Origin: a virus
Length of the DNA stretch: 47,341 nt
Strand: one strand, 5' to 3'
Virus record (IMG/VR): IMGVR_UViG_3300042887_002465
Location: 1 to 47,341 of that record
Positions 1 to 6,485 of this stretch are shown here, one piece after another. Within the stretch, counting starts at the first letter, position 1. Each line of letters starts with the position of its first letter. The position numbers were made by a program, and so were the translations under genes. The notes below the pieces were generated by a model. The model was not told the DNA's origin. It saw only the letters and a list, made by a program, of their open reading frames with translations, and made no database searches.

Positions 1-982
1 ATCCCCATCCTTCGTTTGAACCTCTGTTAATAGTAACGTCACATGAGTTGTATAACTTACACATATCGTCTGGTGAGTATCTTGCGTTTGTGAATATTAT
101 GTTATCCTGCAGCTCTGGACACAGAGTATCAATGACAGCTAGTAGGTTAGTTCCGTTATCATCCACCGGTTGAGTATGCATCACTAATCGAGTCTTTTTT
201 ACCTGCTCTGGTGTTAGTTTGCTTGTGAATAACTTGAATGCTAGTATAATATCACTAGTCATCTTACGACGAATATTTCTATTGTTATATAGAATAGAAA
301 ACTCAATATCTTCGCCATTAAATAAGCGTGATTTAAATAATCCGAGCTCTGGGCTTGGTTCAAGCTTTTTGAATGTGTCATGGTTGATACCATGCGGAAC
401 GTAGCAAGTCTTAGGTAATGCTTGTGCAATTTCCTCTGCTGTAGTTTTATCTGTAAGTTCTGTGTAATTTCCTTCACCTAATACAAGATGTGATATGTTT
501 ACAGACTGTTTACTAATACCCATCAACAAGTCACAAGACTCATAGAAAGCTTTGTTGTAGTGTGGTGCTGGAAGATCGTCCCAAATATGATAGTAGAAGA
601 TAGGAATCTGTTGGCGAATCTCAGCAGACATCTGATATAACCATACCCAATATCTAGGATCAGTAAAGTGTACGATAGCGTCTATCTTGTGAGCACCCAT
701 TAAGTGACGAATAAGTCCTTGATCACCATATCCGTTATAAGGATAAAGTAAAACGCTTGCATCGTCGATTCCCACCTCCTTATTAACATCTTGTCCTAAG
801 TCGAATATCTTACCAACATCAGGATGGTTGATACCTGCTCCTACGTGAACATAGTTAAAAATGTGTGCGGTACCGAGAATTAACTCTCGTGTCATTGTAC
901 CAATACCAGATGGCATACGCATGTCATCTGCTAGAAATAGAATAGTCTTTCTCTGATCTTTTGGAATGTAACCTTGTTTCAT
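1..982 (-). CDS. GT-B glycosyltransferase, truncated by the window edge
   Basis: The frame opens with ATG at 982 (MKQGYIPKDQRKTILFLADD) and stays open for 327 codons to base 1, so the C-terminus lies outside the window. The visible part has a GT-B look: an N-terminal Rossmann-like strand (TILFLADD) followed by a glycine-containing loop (RMPSGIGTMTREL), the acceptor-domain segment FYYHIWDDLPAPHYN, a linker CYVPHGINHDTFKK where GT4 enzymes move into the donor domain, then ILYNNRNIRRK. At the edge is the GT4-type donor loop INRGSNEGWG, comparable to the usual S-x-x-E-G-F-G. Such enzymes transfer a sugar from a nucleotide sugar. The acceptor cannot be told; modified phage DNA or a surface glycan are both possible. 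A TATATTAA box lies at 999-1006 but without a TTG 20 nt upstream. Confidence 0.8.
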   Translation of the reverse strand, partial: MKQGYIPKDQRKTILFLADDMRMPSGIGTMTRELILGTAHIFNYVHVGAGINHPDVGKIFDLGQDVNKEVGIDDASVLLYPYNGYGDQGLIRHLMGAHKIDAIVHFTDPRYWVWLYQMSAEIRQQIPIFYYHIWDDLPAPHYNKAFYESCDLLMGISKQSVNISHLVLGEGNYTELTDKTTAEEIAQALPKTCYVPHGINHDTFKKLEPSPELGLFKSRLFNGEDIEFSILYNNRNIRRKMTSDIILAFKLFTSKLTPEQVKKTRLVMHTQPVDDNGTNLLAVIDTLCPELQDNIIFTNARYSPDDMCKLYNSCDVTINRGSNEGWG

Positions 983-1021
983 ACTTTTGATTTATAACTT
1001 AATATACGACCTTTTTTTCGA

Positions 1022-1162
1022 TTATCCCTGGCCGACGTAGGGTTTTTTGTAGTTTTTGCTATTTTTATTTTTGCTTTGCTTTGTTTTTGCAATAACTCCT
1101 GGACGTTTAACCTTTGGTTTTGCTTTGTACGTTGTTACGTTGCTAACTTTTGCCTTTGCCAT
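1022..1162 (-). CDS. Small, very basic 46-residue protein
   Basis: A short frame of 46 codons plus TAA starts at ATG 1162. It is extremely rich in lysine: it begins MAKAKVSNVTTYKAKPKVKR and ends with the block NSKNYKKPYVGQG. No acidic residue is present, which suggests binding to nucleic acid. The ending SKNYKKxYxGQG is one I associate with small basic proteins of large marine phages, but I know no function for it. It fills the gap between the 125-residue protein and the glycosyltransferase, with 48 bases to the former and 39 to the latter. It could be a packaged DNA-binding protein, which is inference only. Confidence 0.65.
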   Translation of the reverse strand: MAKAKVSNVTTYKAKPKVKRPGVIAKTKQSKNKNSKNYKKPYVGQG

Positions 1163-1210
1163 TTGATAACATTTGTTTAACTGGTTATTATTAACGTAAC
1201 TGTATTAACT

Positions 1211-1588
1211 TTAGTCTCTGTTTCTGCAATGTCTTTTTCCTGTAAGGTATGGTTTAGGACAAGATGTCCCTTTAACATGCTTATGTCCACACTTACCACA
1301 ACAAGTACTTGTTCCTTCGTTCATAGTATCACCACCACAACTCATACAATCTTGCTCTGGCGAGTACATATGGTTCTTGTGCGCTGCTTGAATGTAGTCA
1401 GCTGCCTTGGTAATCTTCGATTGTACCCAACCTTCTAATTCCTTAGGTCTTTCGTTTTCTAAGTGTTGAGCCAACTCCGCAGCCATATTAGCTATTGCTC
1501 TTAGGTCTGTAATTGCCATTTCTACCTCATGGTCATCCATAGGCATACTTGGGCCCATCATGTTCTCTAGAATCTTCTTGAATTTCAT
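1211..1588 (-). CDS. 125-residue protein with C-terminal zinc-binding cysteines
   Basis: The start ATG at 1588 overlaps the TGA of the upstream metallopeptidase (ATGA), which indicates translational coupling. The N-terminus MKFKKILENMMGP is short, basic and amphipathic. The middle (about residues 20-75, including LRAIANMAAELAQHL and EGWVQSKITKAADYIQAAH) is helical and resembles a small helical family seen in marine myoviruses. The C-terminus holds C-x2-C, CC-x2-C and further Cys/His residues (CMSCGGD, CCGKCGHKHVKGTSC), consistent with a zinc ribbon. The zinc-ribbon reading comes directly from the cysteine spacing; the function is unknown. Confidence 0.7.
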   Translation of the reverse strand: MKFKKILENMMGPSMPMDDHEVEMAITDLRAIANMAAELAQHLENERPKELEGWVQSKITKAADYIQAAHKNHMYSPEQDCMSCGGDTMNEGTSTCCGKCGHKHVKGTSCPKPYLTGKRHCRNRD

Positions 1589-1989
1589 GCTTTGCTATAC
1601 TTTTGTTTGTCTGTAAAGTCTCTGAACATCATGTTGCCTCTTAGATTTGCATCCATTTCCATCTTACGAAGGTAAGGGTTGGTTTGTGCGTATGCTGGAT
1701 CTTCTGATATTGCTTTCTGAGTGTTGAAGAGACCTCTTAGATTTTGATCGTGGTGAATTAGCTCATGTGACAAGCTACGTAAAACATCCTTAGGATGTCT
1801 GTTCATTGTATACACGACAACCGTCATTGTCTTTGGATCGTAGTAACCAGTACTACCATAGATATCCTCTCCGTGCTGTGGGTCTGCTATAAACTTGAGC
1901 TTCGGTAGTGGATTCATCATCAGCCCATTCTGCTGATAATTCTCTATCATTTCCTTTAAGACTTTTTTAAATTTAGGGTCTTTGTGCAT
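1585..1989 (-). CDS. Zincin-type metallopeptidase (HELIHH)
   Basis: The protein has 134 residues. The motif SHELIHHDQNLRG gives an HExxH zinc site (H75, E76, H79), the mark of zincin metallopeptidases. ATG 1989 is preferred over the GTG at 2004, because the upstream bases are the TATTTATA motif at 1993-2000 plus ATC. The N-terminus DPKFKKVLKEMIENY is basic and helical and contains V-L-K-E, loosely like the leader family at 8857-10473. A late-type motif right at the start and the leader-like N-terminus suggest a virion-associated peptidase, but this is inference. It ends in a 4-base overlap with the next gene. Confidence 0.7.
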   Translation of the reverse strand: MHKDPKFKKVLKEMIENYQQNGLMMNPLPKLKFIADPQHGEDIYGSTGYYDPKTMTVVVYTMNRHPKDVLRSLSHELIHHDQNLRGLFNTQKAISEDPAYAQTNPYLRKMEMDANLRGNMMFRDFTDKQKYSKA

Positions 1990-1992
1990 GAT

Positions 1993-2000
1993 TATAAATA
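1993..2000 (-). promoter_or_regulatory. TATTTATA motif (possible late promoter)
   Basis: TATTTATA reads on the coding strand three bases before ATG 1989. No TTG lies 20 nt upstream, unlike the early-type elements elsewhere in the window. Confidence 0.35.
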
Positions 2001-2399
2001 TCACTCAAGGACGACAATCTTCTTATTTAATTTGCCTAATTTTGTTATGATGCTACCAGTCTTTTTGTCAGCACCAAACACTACACACATATCAACGTAA
2101 TCAGCATAGATACTATTACGCAAGAACATCTGCCTATTGGTATAGGGCTTTCCATACCAACTCTCAGGCATAACGCTATAGAGGTTCTTATTGGTGTGTG
2201 GTGCGTTCATTTCACGATAAGTGTAGCCAAACTCAATAGCATACTTCTTTACGTACTTGTCTGCTCCGAATGCTTCACCTAAACTTATTATTTCTATCTC
2301 TCCATCGAACTGCTTTCGAAGACCAAATATAAACTCTTTAATCTTGATCTTCCCCTCGTACAGTTTCGATCCAGTTACTCCTATTCTTAGTTTGCTCAT
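2001..2399 (-). CDS. SLOG / DUF2493-like nucleotide-binding protein
   Basis: The protein has 132 residues with a Rossmann-like layout. The opening strand and glycine turn is LRIGVTGSKLYEG. A second glycine segment, SLGEAFGADKYVKKYAIEFGY, corresponds to the GGARGAD...AERYA motif of DUF2493/SLOG proteins. A later NRQMFLRNSIYADYVDMCVVFG corresponds to the RNxxMxxxAD segment, followed by a GSIITKLGKL helix. Family members are thought to bind nucleotides or nucleotide-derived ligands. The start lies 62 bases inside the preceding M15 peptidase gene, a long overlap in another frame, so the two are likely co-translated. Role in this phage unknown. Confidence 0.65.
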   Translation of the reverse strand: MSKLRIGVTGSKLYEGKIKIKEFIFGLRKQFDGEIEIISLGEAFGADKYVKKYAIEFGYTYREMNAPHTNKNLYSVMPESWYGKPYTNRQMFLRNSIYADYVDMCVVFGADKKTGSIITKLGKLNKKIVVLE

Positions 2400-2874
2400 A
2401 TTTTGCTAATAAATCTATCATTGAATTTCCTAACAAATTCTGTACGTGGTATGGTTCAAAGTTAGTCCATCTCCATCCAGTATCCCATCCTTCTTCCTCA
2501 AACATAAACACTACTTTAAGCCATCTCTGACGCCAATACCAACGCTCATAAACATCTTCCCAAGTGAATAACGTTTTATTGAAATAAAGGCAAAAATCAA
2601 GGGCTAATCCGTAATTATGAGCTGAATGTCCTGGTCTGTTATTTGTTAGAACCTGGCCAGGTAAGTCTCTTCCATAGCGATACATTAGCTCTTGATCCTT
2701 TAATGGTCTTGTACCCCACATAATGTATAGTGGAATACCTTTACTACGAGCCTTATTAAACACTCTCATAGCTGAGTCTATCAGTTTGGGATTAAGTGTG
2801 TTAATCCTTTGTACTGATAGAGAATCGAATGTGTCTGATGGCGTTACAACGCTACTCTTTGCTTTTTTGGACAT
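2338..2874 (-). CDS. M15-family peptidoglycan peptidase (endolysin candidate)
   Basis: The 178-residue protein carries the M15 (D-Ala-D-Ala carboxypeptidase / L-Ala-D-Glu endopeptidase) signature. SAHNYGLALDF gives the zinc ligands H86 and D93, and FEPYHVQ gives H143 with E140 as likely catalytic acid. The preceding RYGRDLPGQVLTNNRPGHS matches the T5-endolysin-like (M15C) loop. Such enzymes cut peptide stems of peptidoglycan and usually act as phage lysins. No signal peptide or membrane segment is visible, so a holin elsewhere would be needed. It overlaps the nuclease gene upstream by 31 bases and the SLOG gene downstream by 62 bases. Confidence 0.8.
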   Translation of the reverse strand: MSKKAKSSVVTPSDTFDSLSVQRINTLNPKLIDSAMRVFNKARSKGIPLYIMWGTRPLKDQELMYRYGRDLPGQVLTNNRPGHSAHNYGLALDFCLYFNKTLFTWEDVYERWYWRQRWLKVVFMFEEEGWDTGWRWTNFEPYHVQNLLGNSMIDLLAKYEQTKNRSNWIETVRGEDQD

Positions 2875-3716
2875 CTTTCTTCGTCTTTATCGTATGGACA
2901 GTATTTGCATAGCTTTTGTTTAAGTGCCATGTGATTAGTATCTGTGCGATATTCTCCTTCCTCAGTAAAGCACTCACTTATGAAGTTATCGATTAACTTA
3001 ACTACTTTGTTACGTGTAGGCTTTCCGCTTGCTGGTACAAAGGTCTGTATACGCTTTGGTGCAAACTCCAAGTCCTCACTAATCTTACGTCTAAGGATAA
3101 TATACTCCACATCAACACTTTCCACATCCACATCAAACTGCTTTGCATAGTACTCCTTGTATAATACAAGCTGAGCTGTCTTACCTATGTCAGCCTTCTG
3201 ATACTTGTTCCAACCAGATGTACTTGTCTTGATGTCGTATATCTTTACACGTTTGTTTACCTCATCAAACATTACCAAGTCAATATACCCAATAAAGTTA
3301 ATGTTAGGTCGTACTTGAATTTCTAATGGTATCTCACAGCCAACAAGCTTAGTTCCCTTTGTACTAAAGTAGGCAGTACGTTTCTTACGTAGGTAGTCTA
3401 ATATGACAATACCATCGTTATAGAACTCAGTGAGTTGTTGTGGTGTACTGAAATGAGCCTGTCCTTCTGTTAGAGACTGTTTGTACCCATTCATTAAACC
3501 TTCTTTGAGAGCTTTACCAAAGTCTATACTATTAGACTCCTTTACCGACTTTTCGTATACAACTGTCAACCAGTTTTGAATCGTCTCATGCATAACTGTC
3601 CCGAATAGAGTGTGTATGCTCTGCTCGTACTTACGCAATCCATCCACGTAATCCAACTTCCATCGATTCGGACATTGGTGATATAAGCTAAATTGTGAGT
3701 AGGATATTTTCTTCAT
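2844..3716 (-). CDS. Cas4/RecB-like PD-(D/E)XK exonuclease with probable Fe-S cluster
   Basis: The start is ATG 3716, giving 290 residues beginning MKKISYSQFSLYHQCPNRW. Upstream in-frame codons run through the terminator and promoter and are not coding. The nuclease core is visible as GTVMHETIQ (RecB motif I), NFIGYIDLVMF (metal-binding Asp) and VKIYDIKTS (D-x-K), followed by AQLVLYKEYYA. A cysteine in the N-terminal YHQCPNRW plus the C-terminal LCKYCPYDKDEERC matches the four-Cys iron-sulphur site of Cas4 and AddB-type nucleases. T4-like marine phages often carry a nuclease of this kind; a role in recombination or host DNA degradation is inferred. The -7 box is 4 nt from the ATG, so the mRNA may be leaderless. 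Confidence 0.85.
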   Translation of the reverse strand: MKKISYSQFSLYHQCPNRWKLDYVDGLRKYEQSIHTLFGTVMHETIQNWLTVVYEKSVKESNSIDFGKALKEGLMNGYKQSLTEGQAHFSTPQQLTEFYNDGIVILDYLRKKRTAYFSTKGTKLVGCEIPLEIQVRPNINFIGYIDLVMFDEVNKRVKIYDIKTSTSGWNKYQKADIGKTAQLVLYKEYYAKQFDVDVESVDVEYIILRRKISEDLEFAPKRIQTFVPASGKPTRNKVVKLIDNFISECFTEEGEYRTDTNHMALKQKLCKYCPYDKDEERCPKKQRVAL

Positions 3717-3720
3717 TCTA

Positions 3721-3751
3721 TAAATATACAAAAAAAAACCGAGCAAGTCAA
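3721..3751 (-). promoter_or_regulatory. Early-type promoter of the nuclease gene
   Basis: On the coding strand TTG (3751-3749), 20 bases, then TATATTTA (3728-3721), then 4 bases to ATG 3716. The TTG lies inside the stem of the overlapping terminator. The element fits the Bacteroidota form TTG-N17-23-TAnnTTTG. TATTTATA also reads at 3726-3719. Confidence 0.65.
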
Positions 3752-3771
3752 CGGATGTCAACTGCCCGGTT
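3729..3771 (-). terminator. Rho-independent terminator after the groES-groEL-zinc ribbon genes
   Basis: Coding-strand ACCGGGCA pairs with TGCTCGGT (one G-U), extended inward by GTTGAC/GTTGAC around ATCC, and is followed by nine T. It closes the chaperonin operon and overlaps the next promoter. Confidence 0.85.
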
Positions 3772-3790
3772 TTAGCGTAACCTAGTTTTG

Positions 3791-4015
3791 TTATTCTTCC
3801 GGTAGGAAGTCTTTGTTTACGTGACCACACTTAGTGCAAGCAAATGCTTGTACTGGTACTACCATTTCCTGTCCGTTTGGAGACAAGAGCGCACTAAAAC
3901 TCTTTAATATGTGCACTACATTGAAATGGTTATGGCCGCATTCATCGCAGACTATCTCAGTTGACTGAGAAAAGTCTAATTGCATTTGTTGTTGTAACGG
4001 TTGCTTAGTATTCAT
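3791..4015 (-). CDS. Small zinc ribbon protein
   Basis: The 74-residue protein has two C-x2-C knuckles, CDECGHNHFN near residue 23 and CTKCGHVNKDF near residue 60, separated by a strand-rich segment (FSALLSPNGQEMVVPVQAF). This is a classic four-cysteine zinc ribbon. The LLSPxGQ linker between the knuckles is one I recognise from uncharacterised phage zinc ribbons. Its start overlaps the 3' end of groEL by 11 bases, so it is probably translated with the chaperonin. The function is unknown. Confidence 0.7.
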   Translation of the reverse strand: MNTKQPLQQQMQLDFSQSTEIVCDECGHNHFNVVHILKSFSALLSPNGQEMVVPVQAFACTKCGHVNKDFLPEE

Positions 4016-5621
4016 ACTGTGGTTGCTTTTCCTCTTCCTTCTCTTTCTCGATGCTAACTACACATTCTGTTGTCAAAAGTGTACCAGCAACTGAGCAAGC
4101 TAATTCTAAGGCTGTTCTTGTAACCTTGGTTGGGTCAATAATACCTGCTTGAATCATATCCACAACTTGGTTGTTGCGAGCATCATATCCTGCATTCTTA
4201 CCTTCACCTTCCGCTTTAATTTGCATTGCAACTGCTTCAGCATTCTTTCCTGCGTTCTCTAAGATTGCACGGAATGGTGCCTTACAAGCTTTCAATACTA
4301 CTTGGATTCCAAAGTTTTGATCTTCATTCTCAGCAGCTACTGATACGTTAGATGCAATAGTTTGTAAAGCAATACCACCACCTGGTACAATACCTTCTTC
4401 AACAGCAGCACGAGTAGCTTGAAGTGCATCATCAACACGGTCTTTCTTCTCTTTCAATTCGATCTCAGAAGCAGCACCAATGTTCAATACAGCTACACCA
4501 CCTACTAACTTACTCATACGCTCTTGTAAGTGTTGCTTATCGTACTCACTCTTTGCGTTATCGAATTGTGACTTAATGTCTTCGATACGAGCCTTGATAG
4601 CTTCTTCTTCTCCACCACCATCTACAATGATAGTTTCGTTTTGGCTAACAGTTACAGTACGTGCAGTTCCTAACATATCGATAGTCAACTTCTCAAGCTT
4701 CAATCCTTTAGCTGCACTGATAACAGTACCTCCAGTCAAGATTGCAATATCTTCTAAGTTAGCTGCCTTACGATCTCCAAAACCTGGTGCTTTGATAGCA
4801 CATACATTTAAGATACCACGAGCTTTGTTCAACACCATAGTAGCTAATGCTTCTCCATCTACGTCATCTGCAATGATAACAAGTGGCTTGCTCTGCTTAC
4901 TACAAGTCTCCAACAATGGAAGGATTTCTTTGATAGCGCTAATCTTCTTGTCATAGATCAAGATGTAAGGCTTCTCTAATGAAGTGGTCATTGTAGCTTG
5001 GTTAGATACAAAGTAAGGTGAAACGAATCCACGATCAATTTGCATACCCTCTACAATCTCTAATGTAGTCTCAGCTGTACGGCTTTCATCTACTTGGATA
5101 ACTCCATCCTTACCTACACTGTCCATAGCTTCTGCAATAATGTTACCAACACTATCATCGTTGTTTGCAGAAATTGTTGCTACTTGACGGATTTGGTCAT
5201 TAGTAGATACATCTGTTGATAAGCTACGCAATTCAGACACAATAGCTGATACAGCCTTGTCCATACCACGCTTCATCTCAACTGGATTAACTCCTGAGTT
5301 AAGGTGCTTCAGACCTTCGTTGTACATAGCTGCTGCCAATACTGTTGCAGTAGTTGTTCCATCTCCAGCTTGCTTTGCAGCACGCATAGATACTTCTTTA
5401 ATAACTTGAGCTCCCATATTCTCTACTGGATCCTTCAAGTTGATTTCTTTTGCTACAGACACACCATCCTTCGTAGATACTGGTGCTCCGTACTCCTTTT
5501 CAATCAACACAGTACGACCACATGGTCCTAAGGTTGATGATACCGCTGTTGCTAATTGATTAACACCAGAACGGATTTTCTCTCTTGCTTCCGAGTTGTA
5601 ATCTAGATTTTTAGTCTTCAT
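4005..5621 (-). CDS. groEL: Chaperonin GroEL (Cpn60)
   Basis: The 538-residue protein aligns along its length with bacterial GroEL (about 548 residues). Visible landmarks are the nucleotide site LGPCGRTVLI (normally LGPKGR, so K to C), the ATPase segment DGTTTATVLA with D87, KDGVSVAKEI, the apical domain from about 190 to 375, and EEGIVPGGG carrying the second ATPase loop. The C-terminus ends KEKEEEKQPQYEY and lacks the usual Gly-Gly-Met tail. It should form the folding ring with the GroES encoded immediately upstream (2-base gap). Phage-encoded complete chaperonin pairs are uncommon; the likely clients are phage structural proteins or enzymes, which is inference. Confidence 0.97.
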   Translation of the reverse strand: MKTKNLDYNSEAREKIRSGVNQLATAVSSTLGPCGRTVLIEKEYGAPVSTKDGVSVAKEINLKDPVENMGAQVIKEVSMRAAKQAGDGTTTATVLAAAMYNEGLKHLNSGVNPVEMKRGMDKAVSAIVSELRSLSTDVSTNDQIRQVATISANNDDSVGNIIAEAMDSVGKDGVIQVDESRTAETTLEIVEGMQIDRGFVSPYFVSNQATMTTSLEKPYILIYDKKISAIKEILPLLETCSKQSKPLVIIADDVDGEALATMVLNKARGILNVCAIKAPGFGDRKAANLEDIAILTGGTVISAAKGLKLEKLTIDMLGTARTVTVSQNETIIVDGGGEEEAIKARIEDIKSQFDNAKSEYDKQHLQERMSKLVGGVAVLNIGAASEIELKEKKDRVDDALQATRAAVEEGIVPGGGIALQTIASNVSVAAENEDQNFGIQVVLKACKAPFRAILENAGKNAEAVAMQIKAEGEGKNAGYDARNNQVVDMIQAGIIDPTKVTRTALELACSVAGTLLTTECVVSIEKEKEEEKQPQYEY

Positions 5622-5623
5622 GT

Positions 5624-5923
5624 TTATTGATTAATTTTAGTAATAACATCTCTCTCTTGTACCACTTGATACTCTTCGTTATCAATCTCTACCTTTTGTG
5701 CAGAGAAACGTTGGTACGCTATAACATCGCCAGGTTTAATCGTGGTCTCAATGAACAAGTCTACACCTGCCCAAAAACCTTTACCTGCGTAAAGTACTTC
5801 TGCTTTTAAACACTTCTTCTCCTCCATATCTGGAAGGATAATTCCACCTGCACTTACCTCATCCTGTTCAATAGGTCGGCAGATAAGTTTGTCGCCACAT
5901 GGCTCAAATAACTGTTTGCTCAT
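5624..5923 (-). CDS. groES: Co-chaperonin GroES (Cpn10)
   Basis: The 99-residue protein matches the length and layout of GroES. It has an opening strand DKLICRPIE, the mobile loop EVSAGGIILPDMEEKK (residues about 22-37, with the GGIIL contact to GroEL), PGDVIAYQRFSAQKVEIDNEEYQVV, and the closing strand RDVITKI. It lies 2 bases upstream of groEL and should cap the GroEL ring. Expression is predicted from the early-type promoter at 5945-5975, with a 21-base, A-rich leader that has no Shine-Dalgarno sequence. Confidence 0.96.
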   Translation of the reverse strand: MSKQLFEPCGDKLICRPIEQDEVSAGGIILPDMEEKKCLKAEVLYAGKGFWAGVDLFIETTIKPGDVIAYQRFSAQKVEIDNEEYQVVQERDVITKINQ

Positions 5924-5944
5924 AATTTGTTTTGATTTATTTAA

Positions 5945-5975
5945 CTAATATACTCCTAAAAACTCCTTAGGGCAA
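5945..5975 (-). promoter_or_regulatory. Early-type promoter of groES-groEL
   Basis: On the coding strand TTG (5975-5973), 20 bases, TATATTAG (5952-5945), then a 21-base leader to ATG 5923. The TTG-containing stretch CCCTTGCCCTAAGG is a weak inverted repeat followed by TTTTT and may also end the hsp20 transcript. Confidence 0.6.
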
Positions 5976-5982
5976 GGGTTTT

Positions 5983-6390
5983 TTACTTTATTTGTAAAGT
6001 TCTTGGTTTAGCTTCTTCTGCGAATGGGATTTGTATGTTTAACAATCCGTTCTCCATAGCAGCTGTACCTTTTGATAGGTCGTACTTAGATGAAATCTTG
6101 TAAGCTAGATTAAAGGAACGTCTTGATACGCCACGAGTTTGATACGTACGTTCTGTTAGTTCTTCTTGCTTTGGTTTACTGTAGGATATTTTAAGCACAT
6201 CGTGCTCAATGTTGATTTCCACTTCCTCTTTAGTTAGACCGGTACATGCGACTTCAAAGGTAAGTCCTTTCTTGTCTTCGTAAATGTCTACTGGGTGTGG
6301 TGCTTTGGCTTCTGATAGAATGTTGAAGCCTGATTGTGAATTGAATAAGTCCCTAAAAAGGACATCGAATGTTGTGAGTTCTCTGCTCAT
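5983..6390 (-). CDS. Small heat shock protein, Hsp20 / alpha-crystallin family
   Basis: The 135-residue protein begins MSRELTTFDVLFRDLF. The alpha-crystallin domain runs from HPVDIYEDKKGLTFEVACTG (about residue 32) through GLTKEEVEINIEHDVLKISY to the family signature region AAMENGLLNIQIPF (A-x-x-x-n-G-v-L), and ends with KPRTLQIK. Its length is typical of IbpA-like proteins. These ATP-independent chaperones hold unfolded proteins for refolding by other chaperones; here it is adjacent to groES-groEL. It has the clearest Shine-Dalgarno sequence I noticed in the window, AGGAGG 7 bases before the ATG. Confidence 0.92.
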   Translation of the reverse strand: MSRELTTFDVLFRDLFNSQSGFNILSEAKAPHPVDIYEDKKGLTFEVACTGLTKEEVEINIEHDVLKISYSKPKQEELTERTYQTRGVSRRSFNLAYKISSKYDLSKGTAAMENGLLNIQIPFAEEAKPRTLQIK

Positions 6391-6485
6391 TGTTTTACCT
6401 CCTAAGATGGTTAATGGTTAATAAATTGTTTGTTTTGAAACTCTCGCCCTAAGGTCGTTTCAGAAATAAATATATAGTGTTTTGA
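6391..6485 (-). promoter_or_regulatory. hsp20 leader with strong ribosome binding site
   Basis: The 95-base gap after the polymerase gene contains TATATATTTATT (about 6466-6477), a possible -7 box without a TTG at the usual distance. It also holds a six-base stem TGAAAC/GTTTCA around a 15-base loop, and AGGAGG at 6403-6398, 7 bases before ATG 6390. The strong ribosome binding site contrasts with the A-rich starts used elsewhere. Confidence 0.5.

Noticed and set aside
5953-6455. Inverted copies of GCCCTAAGG in the groES and hsp20 leaders as an operator pair
   Set aside because: The common sequence is only nine bases, appears in opposite orientation and is not found upstream of other genes, so chance is a sufficient explanation.
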